Positions 48,791 to 60,607 of a stretch of 64,000 bases of DNA are shown piece by piece. Every line of letters starts with the position of its first letter. The stretch's first letter is position 1. Source of the DNA: Apostichopus japonicus (taxonomy: Eukaryota; Echinodermata; Holothuroidea; Aspidochirotida; Stichopodidae); assembly GCF_037975245.1 (NCBI RefSeq), contig NC_092565.1, forward strand, positions 24,401,499 to 24,465,498. Reading direction: 5' to 3'. The translations under genes were made by a program, and so were the position numbers. Under the pieces are notes generated by a model, which had not been told where the DNA came from, searched no databases, and worked only from the letters and a program-made list of their open reading frames with translations.

Positions 48791-51700
48791 TACACCTGCT
48801 GTATTTTTGGGAATCAAAATAACAGACAGCTCTGTATGTAGCTCGGTGCATCCAGTGCGGCCGCGATTCGCAAAAAGCAGACCCAACCGTTAGTGTACGC
48901 TCCAAGTACCAACTGTCCTTATCTACTTCTCGGGGACCATCTCTTATAAATCTAATTTCCAAATGGCACCTTATTTAATCTGCCGTCAGAAAGGTAAGAC
49001 CCCCCAAATAGCAAAAGCTGCTCACCCAAGCCGAAATAGTTGTTGAGCTTCTGTGAATGTGGATTCTCCTAAGGGGCCCAGTTCTGATGCTTCAACGGGT
49101 CCCGTTGCTCCTTGCTACGCCACTGGTAAACATATGAAGTTTTAAGTACATTAACCTCCTCAACCTTAACAACAAAGTATGCTCCGGGCCATTTGCGCTC
49201 TCAGGTGGGGATCCCATTGTGTAAGGGATGTACACCGCTCTTAACAGCCTCACACAAACCTTCAAAAGTATTTATTAACACAACCTTGCGGCGAGACCTA
49301 CCGTAGGTATGCCTCAGAATCCGCAATTTTCGATATCATAACTTTTATCACACAAGGGCCACACCCTCCTTTAAAGACCCTGCATCCACCTCATTCCCTG
49401 TCATGAAAGGTTCACCCCCCCCCCCCTACCATAATCAGTCCTGGAAAATCAGAAACCCGCAATTCGACCCACATTGAAATATCATGTACACGCCACCGAT
49501 CTGTTTCTCTAGTCCATCTGATTCACAACAGGAATGGTAAAATTGCTCATATGGTTTGCAACTTGAAACAAAGCAGTGAATTAAATTTTGTGGGACAAAC
49601 AACAAACAATATTTTGTGTATTTGATGCACAGGTAAAAAAACAAAAACGCTACACTATAGGAGAAAACCAATGGACTACAACCAGCATTGATATCCAATT
49701 GTGTTAGTATTAGTTCATCCAATTATGTGAGAATGTGACATAGTTATCAGAGTAAATACTGAAGCAAATGCGGCGTAGTATCCTTGTTCACGTGATTCAG
49801 TAAAAAGTGCCATGTACTGATAACTGAGTAGAAGAGAAAGCAGCGAGAAACAAAATTTCAGAGTCTTTTCGTGCTCTACTTGGACCTATTTTTTACACTC
49901 TTATCAGGAAAGAGACTAAAATAGAGTGAATGAAACTACCTGTTTTGCCTCTCATCTCTCATGTGCAATATCCAAGGATAAAAAGAAAATCACTTTGACA
50001 TCCGGATGAAACCTAGCCCACTCGACAACGAATTCCTTACAGTTACTTCAGAATAAGACAAGCAACACATGAAAGGTTAAGGTGGAAACAAAATAAGTTA
50101 TGCGTGTTAAGCTTTATGACTCAGTGGACAGTGACATGGGCCCGGTAAAAAAGTATCATCTTGTTTTCACTTAAACGAACAAGTTATCTGTCATCGTCTA
50201 CTAATATCTGAAAACATAATTACTTTTTCCTTCTAAGGATTAAATTTCCTGGCCCAAAGGCGTTTATGGAAAGACAAAAAATGTTTCACCAGCTAATTAT
50301 TAGCAAATATTCTCTTTTAAAGCTTATCTTTATGAAGACCCGTTTGCTTTGTCAGGTATATAATATTATGACTCCATTCATTTTGACTGCTAAATGTGTA
50401 ACTTAAATTGACGTGGATTCGGGGATGAACACTTTATTCTGGTAAACAAGATTTAATCGCAATTTTTAAAACCATACACGAAATGTATACAATACATTAT
50501 AGTTTCAGCATGGTATAAACGATGCCACATCATTCTAATGACGCACTCGTGACGTCATATGTTTACACTCAATTCTCAGTGAAATAAGACACGGTCAGTT
50601 TCGGTGACCTACTTTCGGAGAAAAAAAAGACACAAATCTATATTTTGTTTCATTGTGTTTGTAATACGTTCGTTTAACATTGTTAAACATTTTCCAATTT
50701 TCATTAAATTTTTGATAAGCCAATAGCCTAAAACTTGATCTGACGAAAGTAACTGTACTTCTGGAAAAGTAAAAACAGTTAGATATATAGCGCATGTGTA
50801 ATGAAAACACTACCATTACATACACTCTTAATTCCAAAGATTGATAATTCACCCATGTTGGTGGTGGTGGGGAGGGGTTTCGTAGGCGGGCTCCCCCCCC
50901 AGAAGAAATGAAAGTTTAGACATCAAATGGTGCATTTTGTGGCATATTTAAACTATAAAGTAGGTCTAGTTAGGTATAAAAACAAGGTTGTGCTAATACT
51001 TTGAAAAAATCCCCTTATTTGAACGTCTTTTCCCCGATGGTGATGGTGGTGGCCATTCCCCACCCCCACCGCTCCCACCCTTGCGTAATTACTGAACTGA
51101 ATCATCTCTAAATGGAGGTAAAAGATTTCACTTTTAGAAAGTACCATAGTGGTATTTACTTCACAAAAGAGTGATCATCTTGGACACATTCTCAAATAGT
51201 GAATTTTTATGCCTCTTTGAAATTAAACGTGTTAAAATCGACCTGGCGTGAGATGTAATCTACTGTCATTGTTTCAACCCCCTTTCTCTCCCCACCGACG
51301 CCGGAAGGAGTGTTCTAGTACCTTTTTCTCAGGACGGTTTTTGTTGTGTAAGAGAACGAGACTGCGGTTCCGACAAGAACTTTATGACAGGCCACTGGGT
51401 GTGATACACATCTTCACAATGTTACTATTTATCAATATATTTAAACCGAACTCCTAATTTTAACATACAGACCATGCGATTTACTTACTTCCAACAGCAT
51501 ACTTGTTTTCAATCTACAAAAAAAGGATCACTAGATTTATTCTAATCATCTAAATAACTGACAATGTATGTTCCATGTATAAACCAATTGCTAATCCAGT
51601 TAATCCAGGAGCCCCCCCCCCCCCCCCAACCCGATTAACATCTTTCTACTTCCCGACCGTCCTGCAAACAAATGCATGTATAGTTATTCCGTGCATAAAT

Positions 51701-52907
51701 TTCGTCATTGGCTATTTTAAACTTTTTTTCAAATTTTTTACTGATATTAATTATAAACATAACCTGTGCATCTTTCTCTTAAAATCATAACGCTATCGAT
51801 CCAAACACGTCAAGTGTCACGTGACCGTCCTTTTTCGGCTTAAGAATTTTGTCAATTGTCACAAAAGATAACGGTACGGTATACCGCAGATGCACGGTAA
51901 ATCCATTGAAGTTTTCATGGAGATGTTTTTTTTCTCGATATATTCATATTAGTATTATGTTCGATTTCATTCTTAGAAAAACATGAAAGAAACCTCTTTC
52001 ATGGTTATCCTTTATGGTTATATATTTCACTGCAATTATGCATTCGATGCTGCTTATAATAAGTGAGTACGTACTAAGTGTATGAACACTGTTAACAAAA
52101 GTTAAATGAAGCGCTTCTCCGTTATTTTGCTTTGATGATATTAAAGTATAGCGTTTACATTGATTTAACTATATTTCTAATTCAGTACTTACATCCCATA
52201 ACACCGTCGGATCATTAGTTTGTCAATAATATACCATAAAGCCTATATCAAACACTGAAGACGCTTCTTACACTCTGAACATTTCCGAATTTATGCCATT
52301 GTGTTGGGCAATGAAAAGTGTCTAGTATAGGCGACGACGACATTGAATGGCAACATTTAATGCTCAACGCAAAATTACGCGTTCACTTGCACAAAATCAA
52401 AAGTGTCGTAGATTAATCAAATGTGATTTTAGCTTGGATAACTATTGGTTTGTTTTATATATAAAAGGGGTAGGGGCGGGGAATCTTAAACTAAGTGAGA
52501 AGATTTTAATATAGTCCACCGTCCAGTATTTGATAGTACGTACGGTATAAATTCAGTAATTATTTGATATCCATGCTAGACACTTCAAGGACATTTTAAG
52601 CTATACAATCTGTCGTAACCCACGTTTTCTATGATCTATAAGTTGTTAACGAATGACACGTACCACAGAATAAGAAGAATATGCGTATTAATGTACGAAA
52701 ATTCAAAAAATTCATCGCGTTTCATTTTCCGTAGATGAAAAAAAATAATATAAGATATAATTTTGACCTTGATCAACGCACTTTTTTTACAACCTAAATT
52801 TCATCAAATGTAGTTCGGTTCTTAATTTTAAGCAATTAGTTGCATTGGCCAGTTGAAACGCCATGATAACGTATGGCTCACAGAAAGGCACCATTTGTGA
52901 TATACAT
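48791..52907. other. no recognisable gene
   Basis: About 4 kb of AT-rich sequence with C runs near 49417 and 51613-51627 and a TGACGTCA octamer at 50550-50557. Frames at 49.4-49.7, 50.6-50.85 and 51.25-51.46 kb have no recognisable domain. Confidence 0.5.
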
Positions 52908-52913
52908 ATATAC

Positions 52914-52957
<44 letters not shown>
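52908..52957. repeat. TA microsatellite left of palindrome
   Basis: Interrupted TA/CATA tract that ends where the perfect palindrome begins. Confidence 0.9.
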
Positions 52958-52960
<3 letters not shown>

Positions 52961-53043
52961 GTTAAATCAAAGTAAACGTCACTTTTAAGGTGACGCTTTC
53001 GAGGCTAAATTCAAAGTCAGAAACGCAGTAGATATATATACAC

Positions 53044-53139
<96 letters not shown>

Positions 53140-53225
53140 GTGTATATATATCTACTGCGTTTCTGACTTTGAATTTAGCCTCGAAAGCGTCACCTTAAAA
53201 GTGACGTTTACTTTGATTTAACTGA
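52958..53225. repeat. perfect 268-bp palindrome with TA core
   Basis: The left arm reads tcagttaaatcaaagtaaac, then gtcacttttaaggtgacg, ctttcgaggctaaattcaaag, cgcagtagatatatatacac. The right arm is its exact reverse complement, and mirrored positions sum to 106183 throughout (for example cac 53041-53043 with gtg 53140-53142, and aaa 53054-53056 with ttt 53127-53129). A TA tract of about 95 bp forms the centre. Each arm also holds a small hairpin, cgtcac/gtgacg. It could be a foldback element or a recent inverted duplication, or a fold-back artefact of sequencing or assembly. Confidence 0.93.
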
Positions 53226-54338
53226 TTAAATTACGTATACCAGGACTCTTTATTGAATTAAAATTATAAACACAAGATGAAGTTCTGTGCAAATCTACGA
53301 ACCAATTTGACATGTATCAAAATGCTATAACTTAATGATCGGCATAGATTTTGCTACACCTCTGTTTAACAAAAACAAAGCTTTATCCAAGATCTAAGTG
53401 TTGTATTTTAATCCATTTGGGATACAAATTCAAACTTTTAGTTTAATTAAGATTTCTGAAGAAATGAACTTTTTGGTGACTATTTCCTTATATTTGAGAC
53501 TTTGAAAGAAATAACAAGGTAAGACACATGAGTCCCTTAAGAAATCTCACTAATGCGCAATATTTTTGCGTTGAAATTCAGCCCCGGGGAAACGAAAAAA
53601 AAGGAAGTGAAGTTTTGTCGCAGTTCAAAGCAAATGTTACTTTCCTCCATGGAATTGTTTTAATATTATCGGTCAGTGTCAAGGGTCAAATGCGTGGGAA
53701 CGTTTGCAAGATCTGTGTCAATAAGCCGTTTTTCTAAATCGAAGCGCACATTTGCAAAATAGAAACGTCGATGGGGATGAAGAGGAAACTGACACATTAA
53801 TGATAATAAAGATAAGTAAAGCTAAGTCACTCTGCACCGGAAACCAAAATGTCAAAAGCGGTTTTTACTCTTTTATCGTGGTACGTGTCTTCTAACGTCA
53901 TATGGCCTGACATAGCCGGAACTGCAATATGTAGTTGCGTAGTTAAAAGAAACCTGAGCATAAATTAAAGGATGACTTTTATGTACAGTGTAAATTTGAT
54001 ATGTTAAAGACTATTGACAAGCACTGTTGATAGTGCAGGTTGTAATTTTATACTACTTTTACTTCTTGACTGTTTGAAGTTGAAAGAACATATTTTAGTT
54101 CGGTTATTAAAACTGATAAAACAATGAATTGAAACTAACATTTAAACCTGCATCGAGGATCCGATGTCATCGTCAATGTACCCTTAAAAGGAGCTGTCCT
54201 AGAGATTTAATGAAACATTTACAAGCACACATTATTTCTTGCGGTATAACACATCAAGAATAACATTCTGCCTAAAGTATCCATTAAATAAGCTGTCATT
54301 AATGTCTTTAATGACAAATTTGTGATGGACACAGATGT
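53226..54338. other. no recognisable gene
   Basis: AT-rich sequence; the frame at 53528-53737 has no known domain. Confidence 0.55.
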
Positions 54339-54630
54339 ATGTAAGACAGGGGTGGGTAACCTTTTTGAATGAATGGGCCAGATATAAGGAGTGAAAATTG
54401 ACTGGGCCGCACCTAACCAACGACCTGCTGTTGATTTCGAACCTTTTATTCCGAGGACTTTCAAGCAATAGCTGTGTGTGTTAATTCTAAGCAGCTAGCT
54501 CGTCATTTGTGATGATGTAAAACAGATTGTTTTTCTTTTCTTTTCTTGAGACATCTCACGGGCCGCAAAAAAATCGCTGGCGGGCCACATGTGGCCCGCG
54601 GGCCGTAGGTTGCCCACCCCAGATGTAAGA
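54339..54630 (-). mobile_element. non-autonomous hAT element (MITE), copy 2, with 8-bp TSD
   Basis: The element spans 54347-54622 (276 bp), starting CAGGGGTGGGTAACCT and ending AGGTTGCCCACCCCAG. It is flanked by a perfect 8-bp duplication, atgtaaga (54339-54346 and 54623-54630). Its reverse complement matches copy 1 (4197-4565) closely over both ends, including catctcacgggccgcaaaaa and caacgacctgctgttgattt on the plus strand, but it lacks about 95 bp of the middle. The last base pair of one end has changed (CCAG for CCTG). Confidence 0.93.
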
Positions 54631-54810
54631 TGGACTCAATGCATCAGAGGCGGAACAACCATTTTGTACTAGAGGTTTGGGGTGGAGGGGGGGGGGGTAA
54701 GATGCTATGTCATCCAGGGGAGGGTTCTAAGCGAAGAGGTGGAAATGAAGGGTGCTTAGAGGCAAAACTGTTAGCAAACTGCTCACCCACTAAAGAGCCT
54801 GTGTAAGAGA
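54631..54810. other. spacer with a short G run
   Basis: No gene seen; a G run lies near 54688-54697. Confidence 0.6.
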
Positions 54811-54828
54811 TTGTGTAAAATTATAATT

Positions 54829-54867
54829 TGGCCTGACGTTTCGATCCTAGCAGGATCTTCTTTACAT
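54829..54867 (-). ncRNA. hammerhead-like motif of a possible Penelope-like element end
   Basis: On the minus strand the segment reads GAAGATCC, TGCTA, GGATC, GAAACGTCAGG. GATCC (54843-54847) and GGATC (54853-54857) form stem II with a 5-nt loop, followed by GAAAC. Hammerhead ribozymes have CUGANGA before and GAAA after stem II, and such motifs are known in the terminal repeats of Penelope-like retroelements. Here the CUGANGA side is broken: the TA microsatellite 54865-54975 separates 'CCTGAAGC' (minus strand, 54976-54984) from AAGAAGATCC. Activity is therefore unlikely; the link to Penelope is inference. Confidence 0.45.
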
Positions 54868-54906
54868 ATATATATATATATATATCTATATATATATATC
54901 TATCTA

Positions 54907-54975
<69 letters not shown>
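54865..54975. repeat. TA microsatellite with TATC interruptions
   Basis: A TA tract inside what appears to be a hammerhead-like motif. Confidence 0.95.
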
Positions 54976-54977
<2 letters not shown>

Positions 54978-55782
54978 TTCAGGTGATCCCTGTCGACGAT
55001 TTTGAAGAAATAGCATTTTTATATCTCTGCAGTTTTAATTCCTTCAATTAATCTGTTAATAACTGTCAGTTTTATCCCGTCATAATATATTCAAGATAAC
55101 AAATATTTTTTAAAGTGAAATTGCTGTAGGATCTCAGATTTTCCTTATATATGTCGCATTGTGCATATAAAAGATGTATGGATTGCTAATATTACTTATA
55201 TTTGAAAGTCAAATGCATTTACCCTGTTAAAAATGCAAATTTTGTTGGGATACAAGCTCGCAAATCGTTCCCAGAAGTCCACGCCAAGAGAATTTACTAG
55301 TTGGGTGTGCAGAGATATATGATGCTTCCCTAGGCAATAAAAGATTTTACCGAATACTTGTTTCTCACACAGTGTGATATATGTCGCATCATTGAACATA
55401 AAAATGTTATTCTATGATTTATCGAAAAGTCACCTTGTTATTGGAAACAGGTTTTAAACAGGTTGCTTAGGCGTAAAAACAGTTCTTACATATCAGACCT
55501 ATTATGGTCAATTCATTTGCGGTATTAACGATATTTATTCAGTAATTTGGTTCCATATAATGAGAAATGAGTATACTCCATTCCGTATTAGGCCAAAATA
55601 AGATGGTTCAAAATCGATTATTCTGTGGGTTATTCAACCATCCAAACAATGTAACATAGGCAGAAATTGTTTAATTTTGAACAACGTCCAATGCTGTATC
55701 GAAAAAACGTCATAACTTGATCGATATGCTTGTTACATGTTCTTAGTGTTCTTAGTGCTGTTTTCAGTTGCATTAAATGCAG
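54976..55782. other. no recognisable gene
   Basis: AT-rich sequence; the frame at 55196-55399 has no known domain. Confidence 0.55.
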
Positions 55783-56815
<1,033 letters not shown>

Positions 56816-56899
<84 letters not shown>

Positions 56900-56900
56900 T
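56816..56900. repeat. CA then TA microsatellite
   Basis: (CA)n at 56817-56843 and TA to about 56898, at the truncated 5' side of LINE copy A. Confidence 0.95.
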
Positions 56901-58186
56901 GATGTTGTGTCCACATTTTTTAAACCATTAAGGGAGTAGTCTTTCAACCTTTTTATCAAATATTACTATTATAATGATATAATGATGATAATGACCCCCC
57001 CCCCCCCGCCCGCCCTACTGGTAGACAAAATATAGCAAAGATATAACACCATTAGTGTCCATAACCACCCTCCGTCTTACCCAAACAAAATCTCAAAACG
57101 GTAGGGAGAAGCCATTTCTGAAGAGACTAATATGTGGTGTTTTAATGTACAAATACACTCTTCAAAATACCTACTAAATCGACTATGTAAATGAACAAGT
57201 TGTTCGAACGTGTATAAGCCTGCAATATTACTTTAAGATTATTTCAGGCCACAAGCAGCTGCTTTGCATAACTTGTAGATTAAGATGGATTAAGAATAGG
57301 TTAACTGTAATACGCAAAGACACAACAAATCACTGCAGGAAAGGCAAAACAATGATGTAGGTCTGTCTAGTCCTAGAGAGTGCCTGGAACCTTACGATCG
57401 TGTTTTATCTTAAGGTATACAAGGTGGGTAATGCTTTTGGAACAAGTTTCGGAATTACTTTGAGCTATAATGCTTATGAAAAGGATCAATTGAGGTACTT
57501 TAATCCAAAGGTTTAGGTTAATGTACAGAACCGAGATTCCTGCGGGAAATCAGATCATTCATTAAACAAATTTGATGAAAGCAAAAAGGGGCAAGAAAAT
57601 ACTCATTAATTTCGAGTTACGTACTTGACGTCTTAAAACAAAAGGGGTTTTTCATTATACACAGTACAGGTAAGCTAGTTGATCGGTTTTATATCTTAAT
57701 TTGTACTGAAGAGACAAAACTGTGGGACGGGAGGGGGAGAGGGTTTGTATCAATTCCAAAACTTCTTGAATATCAATTGTACAGTTATCATATAAACACT
57801 CGTCTGCATGTAAGGTCATGTAGCCTAGATACATACTGTAGAAAGCAGAGGATATTAATCTGTCTAACATGTCATAAATTATGTACATTAAGTAGTGTTA
57901 AACTGTTAATCATTGATGAAAAAGTGTTACATTCATGTACTCATGTAAATAATTCATTTCAGCTATAGTTCCTATTTGCGTCAGCGGTTATCATCTTTTC
58001 TCGTTTTTTCTTTCAGTCTTACGCTTAGTTTAAGCTTAAAGTGTGAGATTCCCCAAACCAACCTATAAATGTATCTCAAAATGGGATTAAAATTTGTCAG
58101 AATAAGGTAACCTCCTATATAGTTCGTCACAAATTTAAGGTTCATCAATCAAGTAATTCATCGTTTCAACATTCTTCATATACATG
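56901..58186. other. no gene; C run near 56995
   Basis: AT-rich sequence with a C run of about 13 at 56995-57007. Frames at 57.65-57.97 kb are on both strands and have no domain. Confidence 0.55.
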
Positions 58187-58309
58187 TGTCACGCGTGACA
58201 CACGTGACACACGTGACACACGTGACACACGTGACACACGTGACACACGTGACACACGTGACACACGTGACACACGTGACACATGTGACACATGTGTCAC
58301 ATGTGACAA
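58187..58309. repeat. 9-bp satellite of CACGTG sites
   Basis: The unit is cacgtgaca. CACGTG recurs exactly every 9 bp from 58201 to 58273 (nine times), flanked by catgtg variants and by inverted pieces (gtgtcacgcgtgacac on the left, cacatgtgtcacatgtg on the right). All frames are open as Val-Thr-His or similar repeats and are not genes. CACGTG is the core E-box for bHLH factors; any regulatory use is speculation. Confidence 0.97.
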
Positions 58310-59680
58310 GCAATGGACAAGATAAGGCCCAAAGAACGCCAGAACAAATGGCGAGTTTTGACTTGAAGAAGTAAAACTGATCAATATTCAATTACTATCC
58401 AACTTGCATAGAATATATCCAAAGATTCATGAAATAATTAAATAAGAAAAGATTCCCTGGTCGTAAAGTTGGGTACGCCTCGGTATCTAAGAGGGTGTCT
58501 AAACAGAGGTGGGGACGAAGTGGGGTTAAGGGTTGGGCTAGGGTGGGGTTGGTGACAGTCAGTAACCATTGATGGAGCGGGACGTCAAATGGGAAACAAA
58601 CTCATTGTCAAAACAAGATTCATAATTTAGAAGTAGAAACAAATTGTTTTTCGCTATAAAATCTCGTTCCTTTCAGTTCTAAATCTGATATATACTCAAA
58701 TTTCTCAAACAAATAACTTTTAGAGCATAATTTTGTGGCTCACAGTGAAGGTCATACAGTTCCCTTCACTACTTTTAGTGTTGTGCGGAGAGGGGGGGGG
58801 GGTGGAAGTAGAGATACAGAACAAATTGATTTTAAAGGAAAGCGTAAAACATAGATACGTTTTAGTAAAAGTGATCCAAGATAGAACATGTACACAAAGT
58901 ACCAACTACACTTGATTCATTCTCAACCCCAGTTCACTTACATCGAAATTACAACCATGGGATCATGACTATGTTACGTAAAGTACCAAAACAATAAAAT
59001 GAGCGCAGATGCTTTTAAGCCAAGAATTTAAGGCAAGACTTTCAACAGCAACAATAATCCCTTAAATATGCTAGCAGACACAAGAACGGATAGAAACGTA
59101 TTTACGCGGTTAATATGTATACAAGTTTATGTATAGTGTGGATATCTTACAGCGAGTTACGAAGTTTCAGAGTATAGACTATAGTTCAAATCAAATACTC
59201 TTCCCGATTCCTGTGAAGTTATACTAATGACACGAATTATGCTTACAAACTAAATAGTGTGTCGTTATATGTTTAATCACCTTAAGTTTGGATTCACGAA
59301 GTCTCTATTGTTTCATGCGCTCTTGCGATATCCGAAGGTAAACTCGATTATCACGAATACAGGAACTGCATTTCTTGGTTCGCAAAAATGCCATAAACAG
59401 TTGAACTTTTGTAAACGTTTTATTTAAAGGCAGCTTTGTTAGTTTTATTATCATCAGTTTTCCTGAAATGCTATCAAAGCTAAAAACGGATGAAACTACA
59501 CACACTCACTCCAATAGCTTTCTGTTTATGAAATAAGAAAGTTAATTGGTGTGTGTATAATTAACTCATTCGATTCTTAAAATGTTCGTCCACTATAGGC
59601 ACCTTTTCATGTTAGGACCAAATCCATATCAAAAGCATATAACGAAAATTCCCTTCATGACTTAAGGTAAAACTTAAAAC
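58310..59680. other. predicted corazonin intron or flank, no exon identified
   Basis: AT-rich sequence with a G run near 58791. If the corazonin gene continues toward lower coordinates, its next exon may lie here or further left. Weak acceptor-like sites exist near 59430-59490 on the minus strand, but none joins convincingly in phase 0 to the exon at 60398. Confidence 0.4.
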
Positions 59681-60261
59681 TTAAAGGATTGGTTCAGTTG
59701 TCATACATGTTTATGTTATATGAAAGAGGACAATAAAAGAAACACAATGGTGAAAAAAAATGTTCAAATATCTTTTCGGTTAAAGAGATATTCAAGTGTA
59801 AAGTTTTATCATTTTGTGTAGAAACTGCTGAAATCTGACTAGCTGTGATGTCACATCCTCACATTCCTGAAAAGTCTTTGTTTTTTCTCTAAATATTTTG
59901 TGAGATTTCATGACTTTCAACCAAAAGATATGTCAGGAGATCTCATATTTGTCAAAGGAAGTATTTGAGATTAAACATGTGAAGAATTTTTAATTATATT
60001 ATTTTCAAATGTGTTATAAAATGTAAATAATTTTAAAGAAATATATTCACAAATGTTAAGGAAGTGAGGATTTGACGTCACATCCTCACAGTAAGTCTTT
60101 CTACACCAGTCGTTTTCAAAGAAATTTTGATATCTTCAAAGTGTCATAGGCTATCTCCTTAACAGAGCATGCTATCATGGTAGTTTCTTCACTGTTCTTT
60201 TTGTCTTTTTGTGCTCTTTCATACAAAATAGACATGTCAAACACCTGAACCAATCCTTTAA
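59681..60261. mobile_element. TTAA-flanked MITE with long imperfect inverted repeats
   Basis: The element spans 59685-60257 (573 bp). It starts AGGATTGGTTCAG and ends CTGAACCAATCCT, with TTAA on both sides (59681-59684 and 60258-60261). Further inside, both ends carry related sequence: gtgtagaaactgctgaaatc and then gtgatgtcacatcctcac on the left, gtgtagaaagacttactgtg and then gaggatgtgacgtcaaatcc on the right (reverse complement). TTAA target duplication is typical of piggyBac and Kolobok superfamilies. No transposase is encoded. On the minus strand it lies about 140 bp into the predicted first intron of the corazonin gene. Confidence 0.85.
60064..60089. promoter_or_regulatory. 26-bp palindrome centred on TGACGTCA
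   Basis: gtgaggat and atcctcac flank a central TGACGTCA (60073-60080), the full CRE/ATF palindrome; only one inner base pair is mismatched. It lies inside the TTAA MITE, so it is most simply part of the element's subterminal structure. CREB-type binding is possible but unproven. Confidence 0.6.
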
Positions 60262-60391
60262 ATTTACATACATGCATACATGCACCCATAAACACATACA
60301 TACACACATCACATACATACATGCACACATACACTTACACAATACACATTACACACAAAGACTTTTTCCATTTATTCTAACATACATATAC

Positions 60392-60398
60392 TCTTACC
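60392..60398 (-). other. predicted 5' splice site of corazonin exon
   Basis: On the minus strand the exon ends ...CAACCG and the intron starts GTAAGAGT, a near-consensus donor. Splicing here leaves exactly 70 codons, so the intron is phase 0. Without splicing the frame would add only VRVYVC before a stop, which does not resemble a precursor tail. Confidence 0.75.
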
Positions 60399-60607
60399 GG
60401 TTGAAGTTTGGATATTTCTGGGAACAGATTTGAAAATGACGGTTGCGCTCTGAGATTATTGGTTTGTGCATAATGTGATCTCTTTCCAGCCCTCCATCTG
60501 TACTTGCCTTTCATAGAGTACGTATTGTGAGCTTGACAGGCCAATGCTAAAAACATAACCAATGCCAAACATATCGCTACCTTTCTGGTTTCCGTTGGAG
60601 ACTTCAT
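60398..60607 (-). CDS. CRZ: corazonin-type neuropeptide precursor, first coding exon
   Basis: Encodes a secreted neuropeptide precursor. Residues 1-26 form a signal peptide: charged MKSPTETRK, a hydrophobic core VAICLALVMFLAL, then the cleavage context ACQA. Residues 27-40 give HNTYSMKGKYRWRA, followed by Gly (the amide donor) and the dibasic site Lys-Arg, so the mature peptide should be HNTYSMKGKYRWRA-amide. The HNT[Y/F] start and RW[R/K]A-Gly end agree with echinoderm corazonins as I remember them (the starfish peptide begins HNTF). Corazonins belong to the GnRH/AKH/corazonin superfamily and act through rhodopsin-like GPCRs. Residues 44-70 begin the precursor's C-terminal peptide. The start ATG is the only in-frame one with a signal peptide, and A occupies -3. 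The exon ends at a phase-0 donor; the remaining coding exon(s) toward lower coordinates were not identified, so the gene is partial here. Confidence 0.87.
60488..60529 (-). other. predicted mature corazonin peptide
   Basis: Codons for the 14 residues HNTYSMKGKYRWRA, directly after the predicted signal-peptide cleavage site (Ala26) and before Gly-Lys-Arg. Cleavage, removal of the basic residues and amidation from Gly are inferred from standard precursor processing. Confidence 0.82.

Noticed and set aside
58187-58309. Coding Val-Thr-His repeat protein
   Set aside because: A 9-bp satellite is open in every frame; no start context or conserved domain.
59305-59505. Minus-strand frame with CSSC as a possible second corazonin exon
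   Set aside because: Its frame is not compatible with phase 0 at the candidate acceptors, and the acceptors with phase-0 frames have poor pyrimidine tracts or early stops.
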